Below, one piece after another: positions 13,385-25,621 of a DNA stretch of 64,000 bases. The stretch is from contig OX424560.1 in assembly GCA_949152475.1 (NCBI GenBank), positions 18,725,106 to 18,789,105 of the forward strand, written 5' to 3'. The stretch's first letter is position 1; each line of letters opens with the position of its first letter. The notes beneath the pieces were generated by a model that saw only the letters and a list, made by a program, of their open reading frames with translations, was not told the DNA's origin and did not search any database. The DNA is from Terebella lapidaria. Lineage: Eukaryota; Annelida; Polychaeta; Terebellida; Terebellidae. Position numbers and translations under genes: made by a program.

Positions 13385-13611
13385 CTAAATTATTTTCTTA
13401 GGTTTGTTGGGCAGTAGTACACTAATTCCATCAGGTGCACAGTAGAAACAACTAAAATTAACACACTGTCTGCCCCTGATGACGCCAGTGTGTATTTGGC
13501 TAAACTATTTGGTCGGTCTTTGTTTCTATTGCAAAACGTTGTATTTTACGTTTGTTATTGGCATCATCAAAATCTGATTGTATTGATTGGCAATAGGTTG
13601 ATACTTACATT
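13385..13611 (+). repeat. SINE-like family, long copy
   Basis: One of the longest copies of a family whose consensus contains GGGTTGTTGGGCAG, 'GGTGTACAGTAGAAAC', 'CACACTGTCTGCCCCTGATG', 'CAGTGTGT', 'TTTCTATTGCAAAA' and the tail ATTGATACTTACATT. The CACACTG...CAGTGTG block can fold as a hairpin. Copies share the tail and vary at the other end, as expected for 3'-anchored retroposons, but there is no poly(A) and no clear pol III box. Confidence 0.65.
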
Positions 13612-16115
13612 CACAAAGAAATAGCCAAGCTTCGACCATTGCCTCCATACTGCACAAACTGTACGAATCGCATTTCGACAGGACCTGGAACATGGGGTAA
13701 TATCTGAAAGGCCATACCATTGACCGACAGGCCTTCTAGACTCTGACATATATATCCGATTCACATCGGTTTAAGATGTTAGGTGGACTCTCTTGTGCAA
13801 TTACCATGCGGAAAAGTCGACATGGTATGGTGTAATGATTAAGATGCAAATTATGTAGCCGCTATTGACACATGCCAAACAAAATGAAAAACATGTGCTT
13901 AAGTGACAAGCTCTCAGTTTAACAAGCCCATTTGATAACTTGAACCTAAGGTGTAATAAATTGAGTGAACAATCCATTTCAATGAATTTGAGCCAACTGT
14001 TTGTATACTGACGGAACAGCTCATTTCCCCAATCTTACGTCCTATCAGTGACTCCGTATAGAATCCGTCATAACAATTTTGCCAAACATGAACATGATAC
14101 GAGTAGCCTTGATGACAGTAACGGATACCTCCTGAGGACGCAGCAGAATACTGGTGATCATAAGTGTAGCTTGCTTTCCACACAATGGCATTTCTAATAA
14201 CATTTGCCAAGGTCGACCAAGCTGATAATACCAATGAAAAATATGGAGACGTTTATCCAAGACGACAACAACACATCAAGCGTGTGTGTCTATGCCGTGA
14301 TAGTGGGATTAATGACATAGAGGTTTGAGAAACTGATACCTTTGCGAATGCCATCATTACGATGGACAATATTCTCTGTTTGTTGCTGTTGTTTGCCGAG
14401 ATATAGCTTAATGTATTTTCGCTGGACTGAGTTATAACATTATATCAATCTGTCCTGGTTGATATTAATTAATAAATAAATTTTTATGGCGATCCATTCG
14501 CGTGTCACTGAAAATCATGCCAGAGAGTGCAAACGCAGTGACGTGATTCCCCGTGAATGAAGTAATCAAATTAGGGTAGCACTTAATGAGTTGTGAGCTG
14601 AACGAACATGTCAAAGAGTGATTAGACTTAATTGGAAAATATCAGGCATGAAATGTTTTCTCAGGATGAACCATACCCTCGACTATGCCATAAAAGTCAG
14701 TGGGTACTAACATGCAACATTTCCTGGACATATTTTTCATTCATTAAATGTACGTCCGTCACTATATCTCATGCTTTCATGGAAATACTTCACCAAGATT
14801 TTAATCTAAAATCTGTTTGTGTCATCATATGTTATACAATAACGTTGTAAAAATCGACCCGAAACGGAACGTAGCTATTATAAGTTAAAGAATTAATATA
14901 CGGCCAAGTACCTTGTACTGCCCCTGATACTACTTTTCCATTGGAAACATGTCATTTAATCGGTGCAGAGTAACAGTAATATAATCCAAAACATCTCCGT
15001 AAACTACTTCTGGTAAACAAAACATTAATGCTTAACATCGATGAGGTAACCAGGCATATATCCCATGTATATTAGTCGTTGGGATGTTTTAGTTCTTTTA
15101 ATGTATATCGACTGAACACACGCGAGAATCCAGATTTTGTTTGTGCTTTGTGGAATATTTCATTTATTGTTGTTTTGTTTTTATAGTATCAGATTGGATA
15201 GGCGAGTCATCCGGTGATATCCGGAATTGCTCACTAGACGTATATTCTCTTATTGACCAATTTCTGTTTTCACACACTTGTAAGTATCAATCTATTACCA
15301 CCAATAGTCAGATTTGTGTTATGAATGCTCAGAAATCACAGGGTATGGGTAATTACATGGACGTTTTGTCGCCTACACTAGATTAAACATTGTACTTGTA
15401 TGAGATGACAAACAGGCATGAGAGCGAGAGTCCTTCTGAGAAATAAGGATGAAGCATCAGTTTATGATACATGTGTTTCGTTGGTATTTGTTTCCATTCC
15501 GTCATTATCATATATCAGTTTACTAGTGGTATTCGCTCGTTACAAATATTCACAGACCACAGTGCAGTACCAAATGTGGAGGGGCACTACTGGAGTAGAA
15601 CAGCACCACTTTTATTGCTAATATGGTATTTGTTCAGGTGAGGCTTTTCACATTGCTAACCAGAGATAGGATATCACACGGATTTTATCACCAAAGTCAT
15701 GGGAAATATAACTCAACGACGGGGACGATGATTACTTCTTGGTAAAATTATGCCAGTGTAGAGACTAGGGCGAACTGAATGAGAAGAACAGTCATCCAGT
15801 ACACAGTTTATGGAATATTATATAGACTTGGGGATGGTTTTTCCAGCTGTATTGTCGCCAGAGGGGCCCAGAACGTTTTGATGAAAGAAAACGCGTCAAC
15901 AGCAATTGGCAATATCAGTCTTCATTAGTGTATCAGAGAGTATGCAGAAACTACAATAAATGAATTAAAATCATGCTAAAAGATGCTGAATAACAAGTCT
16001 GAATAATATCACGTGTTCGCCCCTACACAAATCATCGATATTTTCACAGTTCATAGCAAATTATCTAGCCATATCCTCCAGACTTTATTATTATGTATTT
16101 TGACAGAACCAGGAA
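13612..16115. other. gene-poor stretch containing a tail-only SINE-like copy
   Basis: No recognisable gene. A tail-only copy of the SINE-like family lies on the minus strand at 15279-15316 (TGTAAGTATCAATCTATTAC). A minus ORF at 13914-14234 has no recognisable domain. Confidence 0.45.
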
Positions 16116-16830
16116 TTCTATATAACATTTTCCAAAAGCTATAACATTGAACGGTACATCCTGTATACATGATTCTTTGGGGGTGACACAGTTTTCGCAT
16201 CCGCATTGATCATGAAATAAAATTGTACTTAAATTATCACTCCCACAAACCCTCACCGGTTGTGCAACAGTCAAGTGTTCACATCGCGGCAAATGTCAAA
16301 TGTACACACACGCATGAACATCATGACGTCGTCCACAACATCGTCGACAACAACATCTCTTCATTTTCACAAATATGCATCACAACAAAGGATGCACGAT
16401 ACAATCAGCAACCGCTCGTGTATATATGTTTGCGTGTATGTAAGTATCAATCTATTACCACCAATTCAGTCAGCATGAATACACCTATTCCTATTCCTTA
16501 CTTCTTAGCATTAGATTGATGAAGAGTGGCAGTTTATACACAGGAAATACTAATTGACTTCAATTTTGATACTTCCGTTGCAGATGATACCCATGCAATT
16601 ATATTTACTACATCCTTACTGTAATGAAATGTATCATTCGCGCTACACCCACGCATTTCCTCAGCAGTGACTGGTCGTTAATCACTGTCGCCATCTTCTC
16701 TGAATTGTTGGATAACTTATTATTCGATTTATCTTGTGACATGGTATTCTAATCACGGAAACGTCTTGCTGTAAACATACACGCTCCACAGCGGCTTCTA
16801 ATCGAGTATCGGAAAATTCCCATATCGACT
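16116..16830. repeat. ancient duplicated segment, copy 2, carrying a SINE-like tail
   Basis: Partner of 7555-8290. The minus-strand frame 16065-16292 stays open and contains DQCGCENCV, matching a frameshifted DQSGCGNCV in the first copy. A tail-only SINE-like copy at 16438-16467 sits inside this copy and has no counterpart in copy 1. Confidence 0.6.
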
Positions 16831-17496
16831 CCTCCCTTCAGTCAACCCTCTCCAAATAAAAAATAATCTCAACATCCTGCAACATTGTTCTGATATTTTG
16901 TACTCATATACAAACCTGTAATGAGTTTGACGCCAGACAAAACGCCGCGAAAGCTGGCATCGCTTACTAACATGAATTCTTATGATTCAATCATTCGCAA
17001 TATTCCATACTGGTTTTACGAAGTAATCAGATTTGAAACGACTGACAGGTCAATATGGTGTGAAGAATATTACTAAAAACCAGTAATGTTTAGAATGAAC
17101 CCGATCTAACAGGTGGCACACTTAATTTCACGTGTTGCTGAGGAAAGCACTCGAGAAATCCATCAGCCACATCCGCTTGAGAAAGCATTGCTCAAATTAA
17201 GGACAAATCAGGTCATGATGAAGTGTCGTCAGCTTCGCCATCAACTCGTGGTAGTTTCCACCTTCGCTCCGATTTAGCACGTACAACATATCGCTTCTGA
17301 TTGACCGTTACTTTCCCGGTTTATGTTATCAGAATATAGCGATTTCATCCGAATAGAATTTAATAGACGATTTGAGCAATGTGCCACATCTTAGTGATTT
17401 CCTGATGAATCACACCTCAAGTTGTCCCTCAGTGTTCCACTCGATCCACCTCTTCCGATTGGTATAAACAGCCAGTGCCAAACGATGATATGAATG

Positions 17497-17571
<75 letters not shown>

Positions 17572-18899
17572 GTGACACACACATGTACACACAGTAAGAG
17601 TTGTTATATATTGCAGATTGTGACACGGTATCCACCAGCTAAGAAGTTATCCTATCAGGAAACTGTCCCTATTATCTAAACTTGTACGTATGGACATAAT
17701 CCATATTGCACAAGCGTACAGACGGCATTAATGAAATACGATAAGATTCAAACAGCCCATCGATATAGACACATTCAAAACTAAATAAATGTGTCACTTT
17801 CTATAGTTAATGTTTGCTGGGGTTTATGTTGCTTTTCCACCTCATCCTGTTTGCACCAGGCATACCTGAACCTTTCGGTTTCAGCCAGGTTTGAGTCCCT
17901 GCAACCAGGTGGAAGTAGACGCAGAACTTTCCACCAACATATATAAAAACATATATATAGAGGAAATGTCAAGAGGGAGGCACGTCATATACAACATCCG
18001 CTCGAGGGACTGTTTACCGAGCCACAGCGTACAACCACAGTGTACTTGTAGATTGAATGAGAGAATAACCAAAACATTGGTTAAGGAATTCATACTTTGC
18101 ATTCAAACGAGGCCCCTATACAAATGTATGTATTTCAGTAAGAGATATCTACTGAAGCTGTGTTGAAATGTTCATCTTGATAATTTTACAATAATTGACG
18201 TTATTATGACGAAAACTCGTAAATACAGTATGAAGCATAATGGAATATGCAGAGATTGTCGTATCTTCCAAAATAAACATAAGAAAAAATGAATATAGAA
18301 TGATTTATTCATCTGCATATGTTATCTCATGCATATAACTTCGAAACGTCAAATCCACACCGTTTTAAGGTCAGAAATGAAAAGTTTTATGGATACTAAT
18401 GATATCCTGGATATAAGAGCTAGTATGTAATAACATGTAACTATCTAGGATCATTTATTATTAAATGTGCCTGCTCTGCAGTAGCATACACTATCATTTT
18501 GAAGTGCTGCAACAGGAAGCAAAAAGAAATAAAAAAAGTCAAAATAATGTGCCTATATACTAAACGTTCGAATAGCCATGTGTCACCATGAATATTTGAA
18601 CACGGTTAACTTTGATATATTCTCTTGTTCACCTTCATTGGTTATTTCCTTTGTATTATAATAGCATTCACTTCTATAGCGCTTGCAGTTTGCTCACGTC
18701 GCCCCCATCGGACTATGTCTTTCGTTTATATTATCTTATAGTATTTTTTTCCCTTCTATTTTTCTTTGAATCATGAATTCGCACTTCATCGTCTGAAATA
18801 AGAAGGTGTCACTTGAGCATGGGGCCTAAATTGCAGGGAAGTTGTTGTGCCTTTTGTGGAGTCTGCTTCTGAATAGACGTGGAATCAATACCCAGTATT
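16831..18899. other. gene-poor stretch
   Basis: No recognisable gene. It holds the AT microsatellite at 17499-17568 and a short dispersed block at 17179-17231 shared with 12155-12209. Confidence 0.4.
17499..17568. repeat. (AT)35 microsatellite
   Basis: Seventy consecutive bases of perfect AT dinucleotide repeat. The 'YIYIYI' open frames on both strands here are translation artefacts of it. Confidence 0.97.
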
Positions 18900-19115
18900 A
18901 AGTATTCCGAGGAAACAAAACAGGGTCCGTTATCCAATCTCACAGTCCGGGGACAGAAAGTCATATCAGGCATACGAAGTGAGAGAAAACAAAAATGACA
19001 GGGAAACCCATGAACCCCCGTAAATGGCCATCAGGAGGTGAAATCAGGTGTTCCGGAAAGAGTGAGCATTTCCTGCCCCACTAGTGGCACCCGTCATGAA
19101 TTCCCCAAATTAACA

Positions 19116-19424
19116 TTAAAATAGATCTAGTTGCATGGCAGACATGGATTTGCTGTATTTATCAACCAGATCATGATGACGTCCATAGAATTTCCTAAAC
19201 GCAGCTATAAGTCTTGGTAAAACATATCCTTGTCGTAGCAGTTTAGAGACTAGCTGGGCACTTCGATAGACAAAGTCCTCATATTTGCAACTAGCTCTGG
19301 AATAGCGTATAAGTTGAGAAACAAACACACCATATGCCGGTGACATAGGAATGTTGCTGCTTAGAAAAGGGAAATTGACTATGGAAAAATTGAAATGTTG
19401 AATCACCACCTGTCTATCCACCAT
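19116..19424 (-). pseudogene. RT-type protein C-terminal fragment, tandem copy 1
   Basis: A 102-codon open frame carries FNFSIVNFPFLSSNIPMSPA followed by YGVFVSQLIRYSRA and a RKFYGRHHDLVDKY block. From memory these typify the region downstream of the RT domain in a retroelement group common in cnidarian, molluscan and amphioxus genomes. The first ~12 residues do not match the YDKRDD motif that precedes FNF in the third copy (50.4 kb). An upstream indel therefore breaks the original frame, and the start methionine is probably not genuine. The RT catalytic core is absent, so this is a 5'-truncated fragment. Confidence 0.7.
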
Positions 19425-19685
19425 TAGCCTCGTCAGTTAGGATGACCTTGGTGGGAGTTATTATGGCTGGTTGACATGATCAATCTCACATCCAACGTCA
19501 AGTACAGAAGTACAGGATGTTATGGTCGTTTTTGCAACATATACTTTTTATAACCTTTTCCTTTGTTGAGTTTGATGTTTAGACTTGTTTGTTATCTGAA
19601 CATCGACCGTGAACTTATGTTTCCGGAAAGAGTGAGCATTTCCTGCCCCACTAGTGGCACCCGTCATGAATTCCCCAAATTAACA

Positions 19686-19994
19686 TTAAAATAGATCTAG
19701 TTGCATGGCAGACATGGATTTGCTGTATTTATCAACCAGATCATGATGACGTCCATAGAATTTCCTAAACGCAGCTATAAGTCTTGGTAAAACATATCCT
19801 TGTCGTAGCAGTTTAGAGACTAGCTGGGCACTTCGATAGACAAAGTCCTCATATTTGCAACTAGCTCTGGAATAGCGTATAAGTTGAGAAACAAACACAC
19901 CATATGCCGGTGACATAGGAATGTTGCTGCTTAGAAAAGGGAAATTGACTATGGAAAAATTGAAATGTTGAATCACCACCTGTCTATCCACCAT
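19686..19994 (-). pseudogene. RT-type protein C-terminal fragment, tandem copy 2
   Basis: Identical 102-codon frame in the second 570-bp unit. It has the same truncation and the same aberrant N-terminal codons as copy 1, showing that both defects predate the tandem duplication. Confidence 0.7.
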
Positions 19995-20401
19995 TAGCCT
20001 CGTCAGTTAGGATGACCTTGGTGGGAGTTATTATGGCTGGTTGACATGATCAATCTCACATCCAACGTCAAGTACAGAAGTACAGGATGTTATGGTCGTT
20101 TTTGCAACATATACTTTTTATAACCTTTTCCTTTGTTCAGTTTGATGTTTAGACTTGTTTGTTATCTGAACATCGACCGTGAACTTATGTTTTGTCTTCG
20201 GTGCATACTGTGTTGCAAACAGTGTTTTCATGTGTGACACAATGAGGAAATCCCCATGCAGCATTACATACGAAGGTACCCTAGTTTCTCCCTGTATATT
20301 ACGGTCTTGCCCTTGTTTCACGACCCAATAACATGGAGTGAGACGAGATCGTATTTTAGAGTGTTTATTTTTTGGTGTCTTTGTATTTTAGTGTTATTTT
20401 G

Positions 20402-20429
20402 TGGTGTCTATACATGGTTATAGACACCA
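20402..20429. repeat. 11-bp perfect hairpin
   Basis: TGGTGTCTATA (20402-20412) pairs perfectly with TATAGACACCA (20419-20429) over a 6-nt loop. The half-site TATAGACACCAAAA recurs at about 21642, at the start of the related direct repeat. Confidence 0.7.
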
Positions 20430-21900
20430 AAACCATGCGTGTACCTGCAATAGAAGTTGGGTTATCGCCCAAAACATGATTCTGGAATTTTCAAAGGCGG
20501 CTATTTCGAAAAAGGCCCAGAAACCCATTTTCTATATATGAGATGCAAGAAACATACTAGTATTCAAAGGTATTATATGAATTGACCCAGAAAGTTGGTT
20601 TAGGAGTATACTTGGGGGATTCAGGCACACCTACTATACATGCCTGACCATCACAAATTTCCATATTTTCTGACAACAATTTTACCCCTACCCACGTTTT
20701 GGTGTCTACTTTGTCATATCATCCATGACCTGACTATGATGTCTTGGTTTCGTTCTGTGGATCTCACTGGTCAGTTTGGTATATTACACGACATATTTTT
20801 TACATGTTTGAATTTTTTTTCAAAATTTGCGCCACCATTTTCATCCCAACCCCCGTTTTGGGGTCAAAAAGCATTTTCGGGTCGATTATATCCTCTAAAC
20901 GCATCACACGTTGATTTCTTAAGGCGTTCACGTTTTCATAGCAGGTGCCCCTAGTCATGCATGTGTGACTGGAGAACAATGTTACGTGATATTTTTTGCG
21001 ATCTGGTATTTCCACAAAAGAAACATGATAACAGTAATGTATGTATTATTCTATTACCAGCAACAAAACTAGATTTTGATAATAATACCAATAACAAACC
21101 AAAACTACACTGAATTTTGTCACTTTCCAATTTTAATATTATAATATTATGAATGTAGGGGTGATAATTTTTGAGTGATTGGAAAAACATCATCATGATC
21201 CTGCTATTGTATAAACAAGAAATCTCCTCTACTTCATTTGATACGCAGACCAAATAATGCGAGTGTTGACACTGAGGTGGGAATTTTCCACATGTTCATG
21301 GCACTTGTTAGAAGTTAGAAGCACTTGTTAGAAATTGCACTTGTTAGAAGTAAACATTACTGGCTTGCTACGGCGCCTTGATTCCAATGAAACTACGAGA
21401 TCTGTACTGTGTGGTCAATCATTGGATTGTTTAGTTCATCATTACCGGTACTTTTTAGACAAAATTGTTGCATTATCCGGGAATTATATATTGGCTGTGG
21501 GAGTCATCTTGGATTTCCCTTATTTCTGTGAAGATAAACACTACTGCATATCATGCACAACAAATATCGCTGGTTTCTGCAGATATCCAATACTTGTGAC
21601 GTGTATTATTCGCCATCTTTGACAACAAATGGCAAAATTGGGGTATAGACACCAAAATCATGCTTCTACCTTTGGTTGGTTTAGGAGTATATTTGAAGGG
21701 GATTCAGGCACACGTTTCGGGGGGGGGGGGGTCTTTACTTGGTTATATCATCAAACACTTACTATTTTGTCTTAGTTCCATTTTGGGAATCTAACTGGTC
21801 AGTTTGGTATATTACACGTAAAACTTCTTACATGTTTGAAAATTCGCGCCACCGTTCTCACCCCGACCACCATTTTGGGGGCCAAAAATGCATATCGGGT
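20419..21900 (+). repeat. two diverged direct repeats about 1 kb apart
   Basis: Blocks at 20419-20890 and 21640-21900 share, in order, 'TAGACACCAAAA.CATGC', 'TTGGTTTAGGAGTATA', 'GATTCAGGCACAC', 'ACTGGTCAGTTTGGTATATT' and 'TTACATGTTTGAA'. The second carries a G13 run at 21719-21731. A short triple repeat of GCACTTGTTAGAA lies between them (21301-21350). No coding signal. Confidence 0.7.
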
Positions 21901-21958
21901 GTATGGAAAAAAGGGCAGCAAAACTTTTCCATTTCTAGGATGACTGAAGATTGAGAAA

Positions 21959-22124
21959 ATGCTTGGTGCCAAAAATTTACAGAGAAAAAACTCGGAACCT
22001 CAAACTGTGACATATGCTCCAGGACTAAAATGCTCATGGACATGCTTGGTGCCAAAAATTTACAGAGAAAAAACTCGGAACCTCAAACTGTGACATATGC
22101 TCCAGGACTAAAATGCTCATGGAC
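21959..22124 (+). repeat. perfect 83-bp tandem duplication
   Basis: Units 21959-22041 and 22042-22124 are identical by eye, starting at ATGCTTGGTGCC. A recent slippage or replication event is likely. Confidence 0.95.
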
Positions 22125-23294
22125 CAAACGCAGAGAATGTGAGACGAACGGTTCAATTCATAACATGAATTCACAATATGCATGATTATTTATTTCCGGA
22201 ATTACAACGTCTATCCGATATTACTACTGGTGTGTGGTATCTGTATTGGTAAAGAAATTCAACCTACTGAACGGCAGTAATTACTCCTCGTAAATGTATA
22301 TCCCTAACTGGGGTATATCCCTAACTGTCACTGGAATAATCTTGACCTGATCGCTCATAATTGGAACATAGACGTCCGATGCAATCTTGTTAGCAAGAAC
22401 ATATGTTGTTCAATGAAATGGAAACCAAGCATTTTAATAGCACCGATGGGGAATTCTGCCATCGTATATAGAAATCGTCAGTAGTGGGAGTACTGTATTG
22501 TGCAGAAAGTGTTTGGTAATGAGGGACCCCTCCACTGTAATGTAATAGAATAGTGTATATGACTAATTGATAATTGGTCATATACACGGCAGTGTCGTAA
22601 CCACTAGGCGAGGTCATCCAGACGGCAAGAATGAACTGCATGTTGATTTAAACAGTATTTTGTTAATTTAAAAAGTGTTAAATACCAATCACCAATTCCA
22701 GAAAAGGTAAAACGGGACATTATCATAGTATTCTAAACTATCAGGAAGGAATTTGGATTCACTATCTATTCAAACGTCTATTCATACACGAATATGTTCC
22801 CAATGTAGAGTTTTGGTGATGTGCTGATGCTAAAAATGGATAGCATGTGACAATTATATCATATGCATTTTATAATAAGGAACTCAATTGATCTTTTTGT
22901 AGAGAGCGAAAAGGCGCAGAGTCTTGGTCTGGACTGAGCCAGGAGGCTTTACTGCGACACATTTGTATAAATGAAAGCTGACGATGGCACGAAATAAACT
23001 TATTACGGTGGCATGAATTGGTGAGTTCCGATTTCATAACACATTTTGTCTAGAGATGTCTGATGACCCTGTGTGGTTACGATGACTGTGCATCTTTCGG
23101 CATTGAATGTCATCATATACACCTTGATCCATCTAAGATCATGACATCGTTAACACAATTTCATAAAGGCCGCAACATAGCATTCTCACGTTATTTTGAT
23201 AATAATCCTGGTGCACATTATCGCATGTCAGAATGTAGTGAAAATGACGTAACTAAACCAGAGTATGCTGTATATACGCGGTAGTGTGGTGTGG
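22125..23294. other. no recognisable gene; one hairpin
   Basis: An inverted repeat at 22553-22587 (GTGTATATGACTAAT ... ATTGGTCATATACAC) pairs with one mismatch over a short loop. A minus ORF at 22390-22641 spans it but matches no family I know. Confidence 0.5.
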
Positions 23295-23475
23295 TGCCGC
23301 ACGACCCAATCAGATTAGCGGAAGGCTGCACGTGACCTGCTGGTGCCTGGGAGGGAGTGCCAACTGGAAAAAGCGTCAGTTGACCGTTGGCTATCTACGA
23401 AGAACCGGCGGCTGCCAACTCACCTGTCTGCTGGATCGGCTGACGAATAGTAGAAATACAAGTACTGAATTCAGG
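23295..23475 (+). repeat. dispersed repeat, copy 2 (pair with 9786-9975)
   Basis: See the first copy; shared anchors are ACGTGACCTGCTGG, CTGTCTGCTGGATCG and the terminal TTCAG. Confidence 0.55.
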
Positions 23476-25621
23476 TAAACGAATTTCTCTTCAAAACAAA
23501 GCAAAAAGTGAAGTTTTCTTTCAAAAATGTAAGGTGATAGCATACTGGAATTTGTTTGCCTTTTGAAATAACAAAGAATTTTGGATTGTTCGATAAAAAA
23601 AACCCACTGGGTGTAACAGGTTAAAACATACATTTTTTCACTCATGTGCGCAATATAAGAACAACATTTTATCAGTTCCCGATATGGTAACATAATATAT
23701 ATTACTAATTATGTTATCAGTTGTACACATATATTTGTGGGCTGTAAAGTACGACTGTTGCCAAGAAATACAGTAGCCCCTGAATGGTCAATTCCTTCAC
23801 ACGGACGGGCGGACGAGACCAAGTAAGGGGCCTTTCCCATGTTAAATTTCCTATCTAGACTGGCTCCTAATTTGGCTAAACTGGCCCCTAAATCGAACTT
23901 TTGGCCCAAACCATAGTTGGGGCCTTTTGCAGCCCCCTCACGTGGAAAGGTTTGTCCTTATTTTTTGCAGCTCTGACAGTTCATTTTCAAATAGTTTTAC
24001 AGTCGTAGTGCTTTGAAGGTGTATGTGTGATACAGTACTTCGCTTCAACCCTATCCTAACTGCACGTGGTTTTGATAATCAAATATTACATAACGACTCG
24101 TCATCATATTCCGAGGTTACATTACAATCCCGGTCAGCAAGCATAACAAATAATATGTGTGTATTCAATTAGGTACATGTGAATAAAAAGTATAATTGAC
24201 TGATTATTTGTGAAGTTTGTGAATGTTTATCCATCATTTAATCTTGGTCATTTCAAAGTTTGTGGAAATATTAGGTATAAATTAGTATTATAAGAAGAAA
24301 CATATTTTAGGCTGGTAGTATGTCGCCTGATGAACAATAATATGACAAATACGCAGTGACTCACCATGTCACTAGATACAGTCACCTTTTGACTTTTTCT
24401 ATTCATGGTTGGCTGATACACGAATCTGGTTTGACGGGAAATCAAGCACTCATGGAAACATTGCCATGGAAATTGTGATATATTAAAATATGGCACTGGA
24501 GGCCTTTGGGATTCCACGACTGATTTGAAGTCTTTTACGGAAAGTCATAATTTGATTTATTCGTTTTGCTAAATCAAGTTATGAATTTTCGCAAAATACT
24601 AGTTCTAGTCCCTCTTTAACTTCTCATTCACGTGCTGCCAGAGTCATGCCAGAGGCGATGATTCAAAATTACCAGTGGAAAAAAATAAGATACACAATTT
24701 CTTGCCAAGATGTTAAGCATGACGCGTATATTCCTTCACTAATTCATTTAGCACAGTTCCAAACATTATGCGGGAGTCATTACAGTATTCATCCAATTAC
24801 AGCAAGATTGAATTACTGTAACTTGTATGTGATATTTACTCTAGTTTCTCCATGACAAATTATTTAGTGTATAAAATTTTAGTTTGAGAAACCTCAAAAT
24901 ACGATGTTGCCTAAGAATGGAAGCATTCTTTGCAATTATCATGTTGCCATATAACATGTATATATACACATTCAAATATAACATTTAATGTGATATATGA
25001 GCGTGTAATACTGGGTCTAACATTGCCTCAGTTATACACACGGCATATGTTTGTTTGTCCTGGCTGGTGCCCGGTACCACTATATTCGTGGTTAGTTGAA
25101 CTACATGTATTTCTGTTTACGAGGTCTCTGCAATAACGAGCAGCGAGCGACTCCACGGTGGAATACGTTGCGCGGATTGTGCCGGTTTCGCCCAATTACT
25201 ATAGTATTCCGTAAATTGTAACACAATCAGGGACGTATGTGTGAATCAAGAATTTTATTCCATGTCTACATTCAGTGAGCACACTGTTTAGGTAGAGTGG
25301 ACATACATTCGAATGATAAAATAAATATATAGAAAATACAAAAATGATAAATACTAAAATTGTTATTAAACGGTGATACATACACACTGGGTGAAATACA
25401 AACATGACAAAAGGTAGAAGACTGGATGGTGGTTGCCATGGATACGGGGAGTTTGATGTTATTTATATTGATGTTACTTGGGCGAGAATTACACCCTAGG
25501 CAACTAGACCATACAGTAAACTGAAAAATATAACAAAATAGAGATGGAAACATGATATATATGAGTTTGTACAGTTATATTCAAATTACATAAACCATTG
25601 GTTAACATGATTACAATTGAC
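23476..25621. other. gene-poor stretch
   Basis: No recognisable gene or repeat. The part from about 25250 to 25621 is probably the 3' flank or 3' untranslated part of the LINE fragment to its right, since that fragment reads leftward; no poly(A) tract was found to mark its end. Confidence 0.4.

Larger units (their letters stand above)
18900..20190 (-). mobile_element. reverse-transcriptase retroelement 3' fragment, tandemly duplicated
   Basis: A minus-sense retroelement fragment has its 3' non-coding part at 18900-19050 and its coding part in two tandem 570-bp units (19051-19620, 19621-20190). The 3' region shares 'CATGAACCCCC', 'TGGCCAT', 'GAAATCAGGTGTTCCGGAAA' and 'TGGCACCCGTCATGAATT' with 49785-50470. 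The 3' region alone also occurs in opposite orientation at 41415-41720. From memory, a similar RT C-terminus plus 3' tail recurs in bivalve transcripts; the clade is not resolved. Confidence 0.7.
19051..20190. repeat. near-perfect 570-bp tandem duplication
   Basis: Unit 1 (19051-19620) and unit 2 (19621-20190) appear identical by eye except for G at 19568 versus C at 20138. Such similarity implies a very recent duplication or an assembly artefact. Confidence 0.95.

Noticed and set aside
17410..17679. Open frames of alternating Tyr and Ile on both strands
   Set aside because: They are translations of the AT microsatellite.
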